From Bacteroidales bacterium (GTDB lineage: Bacteria > Bacteroidota > Bacteroidia > Bacteroidales > ML635J-15), in assembly GCA_017620015.1 (NCBI GenBank), contig JAFZRE010000012.1, positions 1-64,000 on the forward strand: a stretch of 64,000 nucleotides of DNA, in the 5' to 3' direction. The notes below the pieces were generated by a model that saw only the letters and a program-made list of their open reading frames with translations, had not been told where the DNA came from and searched no databases. The position numbers and the translations under genes were made by a program. Below, one piece after another: positions 54,186 through 63,906 of this stretch. The number at the start of each line of letters is the position of its first letter. Position 1 is the first letter of the stretch.

Positions 54186-54218
54186 AAAAAAAAGACATCC
54201 AATTGGATGTCTTTTTTT
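54186..54218 (+). terminator. Bidirectional terminator between tRNA-Cys and the S8 protease gene
   Basis: GACATCC-AATT-GGATGTC flanked by an A tract on one side and a T tract on the other gives a long hairpin with U tail in both directions. It ends tRNA-Cys on the plus strand and the S8 gene on the minus strand. Confidence 0.85.
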
Positions 54219-54234
54219 GTTATCGCATTATTTA

Positions 54235-57200
54235 CTATTTTTCTATTACGACGCGTTCTGTCCAAACACTATCACCAGAGATGATTCTAACAAAGTAAAC
54301 TCCTGCCGCAACATTGGTATCGAAAATAACTACCGAATTGTCGCTTGCATTTACTTCCCTTGTTTCGATGACAGAACCACGAGCGTTTACAATCTGACAG
54401 GTAACCTTGCCTTCGATTGAGCCAAAGCCTACTGTAAACATTCCATTCGTCGGGTTAGGATAAATGGAGATGCCTTCTGCAACTTCTTCATCGATTGCTG
54501 TTGGAGCGCCGGCCTGTGTTACGTTTATTGTGCGTGTTATGCCAGAACCAGAAACTGTGATAGTCGCAGCACGTTGCTGTGTCGAAGTATTGGCAGTAGC
54601 AACAGCAGTTATTGTACCGTTGTTTGAACCCGAAGCGGGACTTACGGTCAGCCAGCTTGCCGACGAAGTTGCTGTCCACGAGGTGTTGCTTGTAACGGTA
54701 ACTGTCTTGCTTTCACCAGCAGCAGTGTAACTGAGTGATGATGGCGAAACGGTGAGGTTGTAACTTACACCAGACTGAGTTACGCTTATAGTCTGCGAAC
54801 TTACACCATTTGCAGAAACGGTGATTGTTGCAGTACGTTGTGATGAAGAAGTGTTGGCGGCAGCAACAGCGGTTATTGTGCCGTTGTTTGAACCAGATGC
54901 AGGACTTAAAGTCAGCCAGCTAGCAGATGAAGTTGCCGTCCACGAGGTGTTGCTTGTAACGGTAACGGTTTTGCTTCCACCAGCAGCTGCATAGCTGAGT
55001 GATGATGGAGAAACAGTTAGAGTTGGGGCAGGAGTTGAACTCGGGCATATATGGGCCTGTATTGCAAATTTTGCATTATCAACATCCCCAAAGAAATTCG
55101 AAACCAACTTCCAGCCAGTGAAACCTGTATAGATGGAATAAATGTATGCGGTGTTGGCAAGACCATTATTCTGACTGTTTGATATGCAAACTACATTTGT
55201 CATTGTGCTGCTCGTGCCTGCACCTACACCAGTAAAGTCAACGCAAATAAAGAACGGTCCGGTAACATTTATTGGAGAGTTCAAAGAGTGTTGATATTCG
55301 CCATAATAGCAAGTTCTTCCATTTTGCAACTGACCTTGGGTCAAAGCATTATTAATGGTAGATATATTTACGTTTGTCGAGTACAATTCCGTTGTGCTGG
55401 GTGCTCCTGCTGAAGTTGCGCTTAAAACCTTGATAGCTATTGTGCCTGATGTAGCAGTATTTAACATATCTGCAAAAACAATCTTGTCGAGGGTATAGTT
55501 TCCTGTAACATTTACTTTTTCGGCAATTTTTGTAAAATAGTCTGAATAGTAAAGATTTGAACCGATGCCATTAACCCCCGTAGAATCGTCTTCCATTATA
55601 TCTTCGTTATAGGTTATGCACAAGTCGCTGTCATCGTTTTGTGTTACGGTTACGGTTGCTGTTGCTCCACCGTGTGAGAATGTCACTGTTGCAGTGCGTG
55701 ACGAACCTGTATTTGCCGAGGCAGTCAGCGTAACTGAAGTTGTTGCTTGTGAGCCAGAGCCAGAAGTCGGCGATACCGACAACCAGTTTGCAGAAGATGT
55801 TGCTGTCCAGTTTGCAGAAGATGTTCCAGCACGGACAGAAACAGTTTCGCGTCCGCCACCGCTAGGCAATGTTACGGTGTTGGGAGACACGCTAAGTGAT
55901 GAAGAGTACGACTGAGCGCATTGTACTGCCGCGTATGCGTTGATATAGACATTGTTGTCTATTGTATTGGAACCGCTTGCCAATGCTGTACCTGTCGAAA
56001 TCAGGCATTCCCTTGCTTGTGCAGGCGTGATGTCTGGATAAGCCGAAGCCAGAAGTCCGCAAAGACCTGCTGTGATAGGAGTTGCCATAGAAGTTCCCTG
56101 CATACCATCATAGTATTGGTTTGTGACTAACGAAACCCCAGAAATGCGAAGCATTTGCGATTTGCAGTAGGTTGTACTTAAGATATTAAGCAGACTGTAG
56201 GATCCAGATACTTGAAATCCACCAGGAGCAGCAATATCAGCACGACCATTTCCGTATTGCGAGAAATACGAAAGTTTGCCATCACTATTTACCGAAGCAA
56301 CACTTATTACCGTAGAATAACCAGCAGGGTAGTTTATGCTGTTGTCTTCGTCGCCTTCGTTACCGGCAGCAGCCACAAGGATTACACCGTTATTATAATA
56401 AGTCTGGAATGCATTGCGCTCTGTTGTAGATTGCTGAGTGCTACCATACGACATACTCACAACCTTTGCGCCTTGCTGAACTGCCCAGCCCACGCCACTC
56501 ATACAGTAATACATTTCATCATCGTTGTTTGCTGCACGGACGCCAAGAAGAGTAACTCCGCCTCCAATAGAACTAATGCCAACTCCATTGTTGTTTATTG
56601 CACCTACAAGACCTGCGCAGTGGGTTCCGTGCGACCAGTCGTATGCAGGGCAATTATTATTGGTATATAGGTCATCTTCGGAACAAGTTGTTGACTGAGA
56701 AACACTTGTTGGAGGTGCGGAATTTCCGACACTTGCAGTTCCATTTGCAAACGAACACTGGTTTGAAGAAGCAATCTGAAGGTCGGGATGATTGCCCCAA
56801 ACGGCATTGTCAACTATTGCGACTTTAATGTTTGCCGAACCTTGCTGTATTCCCCAAGCCTGCGGTGCATTTATCATTTCAAGATGCCACTTGAAATTGA
56901 GATAGCTTGATGTTGTGTAGTATGGGTCGTTGTACGTTACCTTGCGTGTGCAATATGGCACCATTTCGGCGTACTCGACATCCTCAAGCAGTTCGAGTTC
57001 CTTGATGAACAGTCTGATATTCTGAGCATCAGTAAATTCCAAACGGATAACTCTTTCCAGTTTGGGGTCGTTGAACGCATACAGAGGACGCGTAATGAGC
57101 GTAACACCATAGCGCTCGAACATTTCTGCAAATTCTGCCGGCATCTGGTCAAAGTCAATCGAAGTGTTTTCGTTCACCTTGATTCTGAAATCATAGTCAT

Positions 57201-57318
57201 CGTTAAACTTGAAGTACAGATGACCGTCGATGTAGCCAGGATTAATTGTCTGGGCATTAAGTATCCCACACACGCTCAACATTAAAATTGAGACCAATAA
57301 TAATAGTCTTTTCATCAT
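54235..57318 (-). CDS. Secreted S8 subtilase with BACON domains and T9SS sorting domain
   Basis: 1027 residues. Signal peptide MMKRLLLLVSILMLSVCGILNAQ; propeptide-like region to about 130; S8 catalytic domain with Asp 170 (VAIVDNAVWGNHPDL), His 230 (DWSHGTHCAGLV), oxyanion Asn 320 (AAAGNEG) and Ser 410 (QGTSMATPITAG). A BACON domain near 475-570 is followed by a beta-rich domain, then two BACON copies about 760-940 that are nearly identical to each other (SPSSLSYAAAGGSKTVTV and SPSSLSYTAAGESKTVTV). The T9SS sorting domain ends the protein (IYPNPTNGMFTVGF...GVYFVRIISGDSVWTERVVIEK). Exported and bound to the surface; a broad protease. Its leader and sorting domain closely match those of the adjacent C10 gene. 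Confidence 0.95.
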   Translation of the reverse strand: MMKRLLLLVSILMLSVCGILNAQTINPGYIDGHLYFKFNDDYDFRIKVNENTSIDFDQMPAEFAEMFERYGVTLITRPLYAFNDPKLERVIRLEFTDAQNIRLFIKELELLEDVEYAEMVPYCTRKVTYNDPYYTTSSYLNFKWHLEMINAPQAWGIQQGSANIKVAIVDNAVWGNHPDLQIASSNQCSFANGTASVGNSAPPTSVSQSTTCSEDDLYTNNNCPAYDWSHGTHCAGLVGAINNNGVGISSIGGGVTLLGVRAANNDDEMYYCMSGVGWAVQQGAKVVSMSYGSTQQSTTERNAFQTYYNNGVILVAAAGNEGDEDNSINYPAGYSTVISVASVNSDGKLSYFSQYGNGRADIAAPGGFQVSGSYSLLNILSTTYCKSQMLRISGVSLVTNQYYDGMQGTSMATPITAGLCGLLASAYPDITPAQARECLISTGTALASGSNTIDNNVYINAYAAVQCAQSYSSSLSVSPNTVTLPSGGGRETVSVRAGTSSANWTATSSANWLSVSPTSGSGSQATTSVTLTASANTGSSRTATVTFSHGGATATVTVTQNDDSDLCITYNEDIMEDDSTGVNGIGSNLYYSDYFTKIAEKVNVTGNYTLDKIVFADMLNTATSGTIAIKVLSATSAGAPSTTELYSTNVNISTINNALTQGQLQNGRTCYYGEYQHSLNSPINVTGPFFICVDFTGVGAGTSSTMTNVVCISNSQNNGLANTAYIYSIYTGFTGWKLVSNFFGDVDNAKFAIQAHICPSSTPAPTLTVSPSSLSYAAAGGSKTVTVTSNTSWTATSSASWLTLSPASGSNNGTITAVAAANTSSSQRTATITVSANGVSSQTISVTQSGVSYNLTVSPSSLSYTAAGESKTVTVTSNTSWTATSSASWLTVSPASGSNNGTITAVATANTSTQQRAATITVSGSGITRTINVTQAGAPTAIDEEVAEGISIYPNPTNGMFTVGFGSIEGKVTCQIVNARGSVIETREVNASDNSVVIFDTNVAAGVYFVRIISGDSVWTERVVIEK

Positions 57319-57398
57319 CTAATAATATTTCTATAAGGACTTCATTACAACCAACTTGCATATTCCGAGAAGTCCTCTTGCGGAAAATGCAATGACAA
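57319..57398 (-). promoter_or_regulatory. Structured 5' leader of the S8 gene (copy 1)
   Basis: The 5' untranslated region, read on the minus strand, contains TTCCGCAAG, then GGACTTC, CGGAA, TGCAAGTTG and GAAGTCC, ending 18 bases before the ATG. GGACTTC pairs perfectly with GAAGTCC, and TTCCG with CGGAA inside its loop, which gives an H-type pseudoknot. The same blocks occur at the same distances in the leader of the C10 gene (63823-63900). Confidence 0.6.
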
Positions 57399-57402
57399 AT
57401 TG

Positions 57403-57410
57403 TAAAGATA
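57403..57410 (-). promoter_or_regulatory. -7 box of the S8 gene
   Basis: Minus-strand TATCTTTA, one base off TAnnTTTG, 92 bases before the ATG counted to its outer edge, the same distance as the exact -7 box of the C10 gene. The equal distance supports it. Confidence 0.5.
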
Positions 57411-57531
57411 GAAAATAATATTATACAACATCATAAAAATATGATCCCTCAGATTGAAAAAAGACAAAACGCAATATACAAAATAAAAATACAAAATTTT
57501 AGCAGACCATACACCGAATTTTAGCAGAAAC
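57411..57531. other. Intergenic DNA between the protease genes
   Basis: AT-rich. AATTTTAGCAGA occurs twice, near 57496 and 57518. Otherwise nothing recognisable. Confidence 0.5.
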
Positions 57532-57567
57532 AAAAAAAGGCGGATTCTTATTTAATCCACCTTTTTA
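57532..57567 (-). terminator. Terminator of the C10 gene
   Basis: Read on the minus strand, GGTGGATT pairs with AATCCGCC (one wobble) around a 7-base loop and is followed by seven T; it begins 19 bases after the C10 stop codon. Confidence 0.8.
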
Positions 57568-57585
57568 CAATTTTAATTTTATTTA

Positions 57586-60500
57586 TTATCTGTCTATTAC
57601 AACAGATTCAGTCCATACTCTGTCACCAGAAATTACTCTTACGAAATAGACGCCTGGAGCAACATTGCAGTCGAAAACAAATTCCGAACCATCGGTTACA
57701 TTTAATTCCCTCGTTTCAATAACCGAGCCACTTGCATTTACAATCTGGCAGGTTACATCACCTTCAATCGACTTCATTGACAAAGTGAACATACCATTGT
57801 TCGGGTTCGGGTAAACCGACATTGAACCAGCTTCAATAATGTCAGCAGAAACAGTCTCAACGAATATAACTGTAAGAGTGTGGTTGTTTGTCACAGCTGT
57901 GAAAGTATAGATTTCTCCAGTTGGATCACAATATAGTGGGGTGCCGTCAACGAATAGAGCATCAATTACATAACCATCGTCAGGAGTGATTGTAAATACT
58001 GCATCATCGCCTTCATTTACGGTAACAATACCATTTTCTCCACTAGGAGTTACTGTACCATTACCAGTGACTGTAAGAGTGATTGTGTAGGTAGTTGCTG
58101 GTATTACCTCGAAGTTTGCAACCAAGGTTCTGTCTGCTGTTACTGTAAACGAATATTCAGCTTCGGTTGAAACCACTTCACCGTCTTCGGTCCAGTTTAT
58201 GAAATTGTAACCTTCGCTTGCAGTTGCTGTTAGGGTTGCAGTCTCACCGTAAGTATAATCGCGAGCACCTTCAATTGTTCCGCCTTCGGTTGGATTTGCC
58301 GTTGCAGAAATTGTGTATGTATTGATTGTGAAGTTGGCAACCAAGGTTCTGTCTGCTGTTACCGCAAACGAATATTCGGCTTCGGTTGAAACCACTTCAC
58401 CGTCTTCGGTCCAGTTTATGAAATTGTAACCTTCACTTGCAGTTGCTGTTAGGGTAGCAGTCTCACCGTAAGTATAATCGCGAGCACCTTCAATTGTTCC
58501 GCCTTCGGTTGGATTTGCCATTGCAGAAATTGTGTATGTATTGATTGTGAAGTTGGCAACCAAGGTTCTGTCTGCTGTTACCGCAAACGAATATTCGGCT
58601 TCGGTTGAAACTACTTCACCGTCTTCGGTCCAGTTGATGAAATTGTAACCTTCGCTTGCAGTTGCTGTTAGGGTTGCAGTCTCACCGTAAGTATAATCGC
58701 GAGCACCTTCAATTGTTCCGCCTTCGGTTGGATTTGCAGTTGCAGAAATTGTGTATGTATTGATTGTGAAGTTGGCAACCAAGGTTCTGTCTGCTGTTGC
58801 GGTGAACGAATATTCTGCATCGGTAGAAACAACCTCATCGCCATCTTTCCAACTTGCAAATGTGTATCCAGTATTTGCTATTGCTCTGAGAGTTGCAGTT
58901 TCGCCGTGAGTATATTCACCTGCACCTTCTATTGTTCCGCCTTCGGTTGGATTTGCCGTTGCAGAAATTGTATATGTGTTGAGAGTGAAGTTTGCAACCA
59001 AGGTTCTGTCGGCAGTTACGTTGAAAGAGTATTCTGCATTGGTCGAAACGATTTCTCCGCCTTCAGTCCAGTTTACAAATGAATAGCCAGTATTTGCAGT
59101 TGCCGTAAGGACGACCTCGGTGTTTTCTTCATAAATACCAGTTCCCGAAATAGTTCCGCCTTCGGTTGGATTTGCTGTTGCAGAAATTACGTATTCGACA
59201 ACTCCGTCACGAGCAAAGTAAGCAATAAACTCAGCATTATCAACAACTGTGTAACTGATTTGAGTTTCAACAGATCCACTATTCCACCGTACGAAATGAT
59301 AACCCTCGTTTGCAGTTGCTGTAATGACAAGGTTTGTTCCATAGTTGTAAACTCCATTTTGCGAATCTACATCGATAGTAACAGAACCACCAACTTCTGG
59401 GTTTGCAATTGCAGTAACAGTATAGGTGTTGATTTCAAAATTAGCAACTAAAGTCCTATTTTCTGTTGCGATAAACGAGTATTCTGCATCAGTAGAAACG
59501 GAAGTGCCATTCTCTGTCCAGTTTACAAAGTGATAGCCTTCCTCTGCAATAGCAGTCAATGTGCAAGTTTCTCCGTGATTGTAAGTTCCTGTGCCAGTAA
59601 TATTACCACCTTCTGCTGGGTTTGCAGAAGCTGTAATTGTGTATGAAGGAACTCTGACTTCAAAATCATCAAGATACCACGAATCCTCGCCAGTCATGGT
59701 ATATTTTATAGCTAGACGATAGGATGAACTGCTTGGCGAATTGTTGTCTCGTGTCAAATCGTAGGTATATTGGGTATGTGAAGAAACTGCTGAATACGGA
59801 GTTTCAATAGTGTCAAGTGCAGTAAAAGTGCTGGCATCGCTTGGGTCGGTTACATAGCCAAGCTGCACAGTATAACCTGAAGCCGCATTGCCTCTACCAA
59901 TCTGGAAAGTAATTTTAAGTTTGTTCAGTGGTTCGTCGAATTGTGGCAACACCACCATGTTATCGCTATTGCTTGCCCTTAACTCCATACAATACGGTTC
60001 GCTATATGCACCCCAATAATAATTGGTTACATTTGGTGCTTTTTCATACCTCAATGGTGTTGCCCATTCACCATGCAAGTAGGTCCAATTATTGCATGAG
60101 TATCCTTCGAAATTGTCGGTCCAAGGCAATGGAGTAACAGTAGTCTTGGTAAAGTTGGCCTGATAAGTGGAATTACTTGTAACTGTGAAGCTATAGCTTG
60201 CATTAGATGAAACTACTGAGCCATCGCTACCTGTCCAGTTGACAAACTGGTAACCGGTATTGGCCGAAGCCGTGAGTGTGCAAGATGCCCCGTAAGTGAA
60301 ACTATCAGCACCACTAACTGTTCCGCCTTCAACTGGGTTTGCGATTGCTGTGATTGTGTATGTAATTGTTTCGAAATTTGCAACCAGTGTCCTGCTTTCA
60401 GTTGCTGTAAACGAGTATTCTGCATCAGTAGAAACAACAGTACCATTTTCTGTCCAGTTGATGAAATCGTAACCTGGATTTGCTACAGCAGAAAGGGAAA

Positions 60501-63500
60501 CAGACTGTCCATGATCGTATTCTCCTGCGCCATTAACCATACCACCAGCAACAGGATTTGCACTTGCTAAAATATTATAGGTATTGATTTGGAAATTAGC
60601 AACTAAATTGCGATTTTGTGTAGCAGAGAACGAGTATTGTTCATCGGTAGAAACAACTTCATCGTTTTCTGTCCAGTTTGTAAATGTATAACCTGTATTT
60701 GCAGTTGCAGTAACCGTTACAGTCTGTCCGTGTTCGAACGTGCCTGCACCACTGACTGTTCCGCCGGCAACTGGGTTTGCATTTGCAGTGATTGTGTATG
60801 TGATTACTTCAAAGTTTGCAACCAAAGTTCTGTTTGCAGTTGCTGCAAACGAGTATTCGGCATTGGTCGAAACAACCGAACTGTTTTCTGTCCAGTTAAT
60901 GAAGTTGTAGCCTGTGGCAGGTGTCGCCGAAATTGTAACCTGAGTTCCTTCCGGGAATGTTCCTCCGCCAGCAACTGTGCCGTAGGTATCGTTATTTGCC
61001 AGAACTGTAATGTTGTAGCTTGGTATAGGACATACTGTAGGCAAGACATACATCGAAATGTCAAGGCCACTCCACGAACTGGTCATCGATACCCACCTTC
61101 CATTGTAAATTTCATAGTTGCTGTTTGTGTATCCGCTACCTCTTGTTGTAGAGAACAATCCAATATAACTAGTTGCCTCCGAAACATCTATACCAGCAAA
61201 GAAATTGCCCGAAACAGCCACAGGAGTAGTTAATGTCCAGGTGTAAAGACCATACTTTGTCGTGCTAGAGCCAGTTCCTGCCGAGTACAAATCAGACAAT
61301 GTCACGGTATTTGTTGCAAGTTCATCACCGGGGACGCCATCATTGTTTGCCCAAACCTTAAACGTGATGCTTCCTTCTTCTCCATCAACGGCATACATAA
61401 AATCAATGCTTGTCACATTATAATAATTGCTTGCAAGTTCAAAAAGTTCTGCTTTCGCAATGTCGCCATAGTTGTTGCTTCCGCAAACATACCCAGTTCC
61501 CGAACCTGTTGACAATAAAGACGGGCTTGAAGGGAATCTTTCTTCGTGTACAACAAAGCATTCGTTGGGGTCAGCCTGATTTACATTGATAGTCTTTGGG
61601 GTTGCACCTTCTCCCGAAACTGTTATCGTTGCTGTACGTTCACCTTCGGAAGTATTGGTTGCAGCCTCTACGGTTATAGTACCATCACCAGAACCTGATG
61701 TGGGAGTTATTGTCAGCCAGTCTGCCGAAGATGTTACGGTCCAGTCGATATTGCTTGCAACCGTTATTTCTTCGCTTCCACCAGTGGCCCTGTAGCTAAG
61801 TGATGATGGAGAAACTGACAATAAGACGTATGGAGCAGATGACGGACAAATTGTTGGCAATACATACATAGAAATGTTAATGCCTGTCCACGATGATGAC
61901 ATTGAAGTCCAACCTCCACTAGAAAGTTCGTAGTTGTTGTCGGAGTAAATGTCGTCAGACGAAGTTGAATATAATCCAAAACCGCTAATTGCATTGGAAA
62001 TATCAACGCCTGCAAAGAAATTTCCAGAAACGACAACAGAAGGATTCAATGTCCATGTGTAAACTCCTCTCCTTCTGGAATTCGAAACGGTTCCTGCCTG
62101 ATATAATTCAGACAATGTTACTATCTTTGACGCAAGTTCTCCACCAGGAACGCCATTGTCGTTTGCCCAGACCTTAAACGTAACGCTTCCTTCTTCTCCA
62201 TTGACGGCATACATAAAATCGATGCTTGTTACATCGTAGTTGCCGTCTGCCGGTTCAAAAAGTTCTGCTTTTGCCAAGTCTCCGTACGAGTTTGTACCGC
62301 AAACAAATCCTGATCCCGCTGTGTAAAGAGCAGGACTTGCAAACCTATCTTCGTGCATAGTGAAACACGACTCGGTATACGCGTCTATTTGTGTCACAAT
62401 TAGAGTTGTAGTCGATGTTCCTCCTTGATTAAACGTAACCGTAGCAGTTCGTATAGACGAACCATCGTTTTCTGTTGCAGTGATAGTTATAGGTGTCGTT
62501 TCCTGTGAACCAGCACCTGTAGTTGGGGATATTGTCAGCCAGTTTTCCGAAGATGTAGCCGTCCAAGATGCTGCAGCCGTTCCTGCTCTTACCGTACCAG
62601 AATAGTTGCCGCCTGCACTTGCAATTTCCAAGGTTGCCGGAGAAACAGTAATGCCAGAAGGCTGAATACCAATAATAATATCCTGTCCTTCATTGAACTG
62701 GTATCCGCCACCGCCAATACCACCTTCGCCAGGATTCAACGCATCTATAAGGAACATACCATCTTCGGAACCGCCCCAACCCCAGTTGAAGTGGAAATAG
62801 TCGTTGGCATCGTAGCCGTCGCATACGAAACAGTGTCCACCACCATCGCCCGAACCAGAATATATTATTGGTCTGCTGGCGTTAAGTTCTTGCCTTAGTA
62901 TATTCTTCCATTCAGTGTCTTCGTAATCATCTCTAAGAAGACCTTGCAAGGTTGTTGAATTATAGCAGAAAAAATTCTTAAGAGCACTTTCTGCACAGTA
63001 ATCGAAATAACCGTCGTACGAAACAGTATAGGCACCGCTTCCACCGTTGGCGGCTATGTCGTAGCTCATTTCTACTGCAACACCGCAGTGATACATCAAA
63101 ACTGCAACAGCCTCATCCTGTTCGGTAGTTGTTGAGCCTCTATACGAATTCAACATATTGTTCCAGTCGTAGGTTGTGTTTCCAAAGTCGGCACTAAGTT
63201 CACCGTAGGTGCTGTGAGTGTATGTATGCGATCCTATTCCTCTTGCCGGATAGTTCCAGTACTTCATCACCTGCGCCATTGCAGTTGCGACGCAACCTGT
63301 TACTGTACGCGTATTTGCTTCATTGTCGTATGGGCAAAGGTTGTTGTACGGAGCACTTTGGTTCCACCTGGTAGCCAATAGCGAACTTACCGACCTTGTA
63401 TTTCTTTGCGGAGTTCTGATTCCGTTTTGCAACTTGTACCATTGATTGCTGATTTCCTCGGTGGCAGCAATGTCATTGTCAATACCAAACTGTATCTGTC

Positions 63501-63822
63501 GCTGATATCCGCGAAGCCAGTTTAGCGTATTGGGTCCAATGTTGTCGGTATTGAAACTACCTTCGTCGGAATATCCCAAAACAGGATATGCAATGTCATC
63601 CGCCGAGACGATTACAAAACCGTCGCTTGTGTTGAAAATGTAAAAGTTTGTAAACTCGGTTTGTGATGTAATATCACTGAATGTTGCGCGAGTCTGTTTC
63701 CCAAGATTCTGTTCCCAGAATGACCGAGCCACGGTTCTGGCGACCTCGACGTCAACAGGCTTTGCGAATATTGGCAATGTAAAAATAGCCAATAATGTCC
63801 ATAAAAATAATTTTTTCATCAT
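57586..63822 (-). CDS. Giant secreted C10 (streptopain-like) cysteine protease with T9SS sorting domain
   Basis: 2078 residues. Signal peptide MMKKLFLWTLLAIFTLPIFA; inhibitory prodomain about 25-140 (VARTVARSFWEQNLG, GFVIVSADDIAYPVLGYS); C10 catalytic domain with Cys 177 (TVTGCVATAMAQVMKYW) and His 330 (GGGHCFVCDGYDANDYFHFNWGWGG), as in streptopain, interpain and PrtT. Two BACON domains, each followed by a related beta domain (GSVTFKVWANDNGVPGGELA and GSITFKVWANNDGVPGDELA), then about twelve InlB-like B repeats of about 70 residues (NPTEGGTI...GYNFINWTEDGEVVST...NRTLVANF) interrupted by a jelly-roll-like segment (LPWTDNFEGYSCNNW). The sorting domain ends it (VYPNPNNGMFTLSM...GVYFVRVISGDRVWTESVVIDR). 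Exported to the surface. Confidence 0.95.
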   Translation of the reverse strand: MMKKLFLWTLLAIFTLPIFAKPVDVEVARTVARSFWEQNLGKQTRATFSDITSQTEFTNFYIFNTSDGFVIVSADDIAYPVLGYSDEGSFNTDNIGPNTLNWLRGYQRQIQFGIDNDIAATEEISNQWYKLQNGIRTPQRNTRSVSSLLATRWNQSAPYNNLCPYDNEANTRTVTGCVATAMAQVMKYWNYPARGIGSHTYTHSTYGELSADFGNTTYDWNNMLNSYRGSTTTEQDEAVAVLMYHCGVAVEMSYDIAANGGSGAYTVSYDGYFDYCAESALKNFFCYNSTTLQGLLRDDYEDTEWKNILRQELNASRPIIYSGSGDGGGHCFVCDGYDANDYFHFNWGWGGSEDGMFLIDALNPGEGGIGGGGYQFNEGQDIIIGIQPSGITVSPATLEIASAGGNYSGTVRAGTAAASWTATSSENWLTISPTTGAGSQETTPITITATENDGSSIRTATVTFNQGGTSTTTLIVTQIDAYTESCFTMHEDRFASPALYTAGSGFVCGTNSYGDLAKAELFEPADGNYDVTSIDFMYAVNGEEGSVTFKVWANDNGVPGGELASKIVTLSELYQAGTVSNSRRRGVYTWTLNPSVVVSGNFFAGVDISNAISGFGLYSTSSDDIYSDNNYELSSGGWTSMSSSWTGINISMYVLPTICPSSAPYVLLSVSPSSLSYRATGGSEEITVASNIDWTVTSSADWLTITPTSGSGDGTITVEAATNTSEGERTATITVSGEGATPKTINVNQADPNECFVVHEERFPSSPSLLSTGSGTGYVCGSNNYGDIAKAELFELASNYYNVTSIDFMYAVDGEEGSITFKVWANNDGVPGDELATNTVTLSDLYSAGTGSSTTKYGLYTWTLTTPVAVSGNFFAGIDVSEATSYIGLFSTTRGSGYTNSNYEIYNGRWVSMTSSWSGLDISMYVLPTVCPIPSYNITVLANNDTYGTVAGGGTFPEGTQVTISATPATGYNFINWTENSSVVSTNAEYSFAATANRTLVANFEVITYTITANANPVAGGTVSGAGTFEHGQTVTVTATANTGYTFTNWTENDEVVSTDEQYSFSATQNRNLVANFQINTYNILASANPVAGGMVNGAGEYDHGQSVSLSAVANPGYDFINWTENGTVVSTDAEYSFTATESRTLVANFETITYTITAIANPVEGGTVSGADSFTYGASCTLTASANTGYQFVNWTGSDGSVVSSNASYSFTVTSNSTYQANFTKTTVTPLPWTDNFEGYSCNNWTYLHGEWATPLRYEKAPNVTNYYWGAYSEPYCMELRASNSDNMVVLPQFDEPLNKLKITFQIGRGNAASGYTVQLGYVTDPSDASTFTALDTIETPYSAVSSHTQYTYDLTRDNNSPSSSSYRLAIKYTMTGEDSWYLDDFEVRVPSYTITASANPAEGGNITGTGTYNHGETCTLTAIAEEGYHFVNWTENGTSVSTDAEYSFIATENRTLVANFEINTYTVTAIANPEVGGSVTIDVDSQNGVYNYGTNLVITATANEGYHFVRWNSGSVETQISYTVVDNAEFIAYFARDGVVEYVISATANPTEGGTISGTGIYEENTEVVLTATANTGYSFVNWTEGGEIVSTNAEYSFNVTADRTLVANFTLNTYTISATANPTEGGTIEGAGEYTHGETATLRAIANTGYTFASWKDGDEVVSTDAEYSFTATADRTLVANFTINTYTISATANPTEGGTIEGARDYTYGETATLTATASEGYNFINWTEDGEVVSTEAEYSFAVTADRTLVANFTINTYTISAMANPTEGGTIEGARDYTYGETATLTATASEGYNFINWTEDGEVVSTEAEYSFAVTADRTLVANFTINTYTISATANPTEGGTIEGARDYTYGETATLTATASEGYNFINWTEDGEVVSTEAEYSFTVTADRTLVANFEVIPATTYTITLTVTGNGTVTPSGENGIVTVNEGDDAVFTITPDDGYVIDALFVDGTPLYCDPTGEIYTFTAVTNNHTLTVIFVETVSADIIEAGSMSVYPNPNNGMFTLSMKSIEGDVTCQIVNASGSVIETRELNVTDGSEFVFDCNVAPGVYFVRVISGDRVWTESVVIDR
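58102..58758 (-). repeat. 219-bp tandem repeats within the C10 gene
   Basis: Three units of 219 bp (73 codons) that are nearly identical, with boundaries seen at 58321, 58540 and 58759. A fourth, diverged unit continues to about 58977. They encode InlB-like B repeats reading INTYTISATANPTEGG. Confidence 0.85.
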
Positions 63823-63900
63823 TTATTAACTCCCGTTAAGGACCTCATATTTAACAACTTGCAATTCCCGTGAAGTCCGCTTGCGGAAACAGCAACTAAC
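63823..63900 (-). promoter_or_regulatory. Structured 5' leader of the C10 gene (copy 2)
   Basis: Read on the minus strand: TTTCCGCAAG, GGACTTC, CGGGAA, TGCAAGTTG, GAGGTCC, the same order and spacing as the S8 leader. GGACTTC pairs with GAGGTCC through one U-G pair, and TTTCCG with CGGGAA through one U-G pair. The variable bases fall in loops, so pairing is kept while sequence changes. Confidence 0.6.
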
Positions 63901-63906
63901 AATTGG

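Noticed and set aside
58102..58977. CRISPR-like array
   Set aside because: The repeats are 219 bp, contiguous and in frame with the C10 protein; there are no unique spacers.
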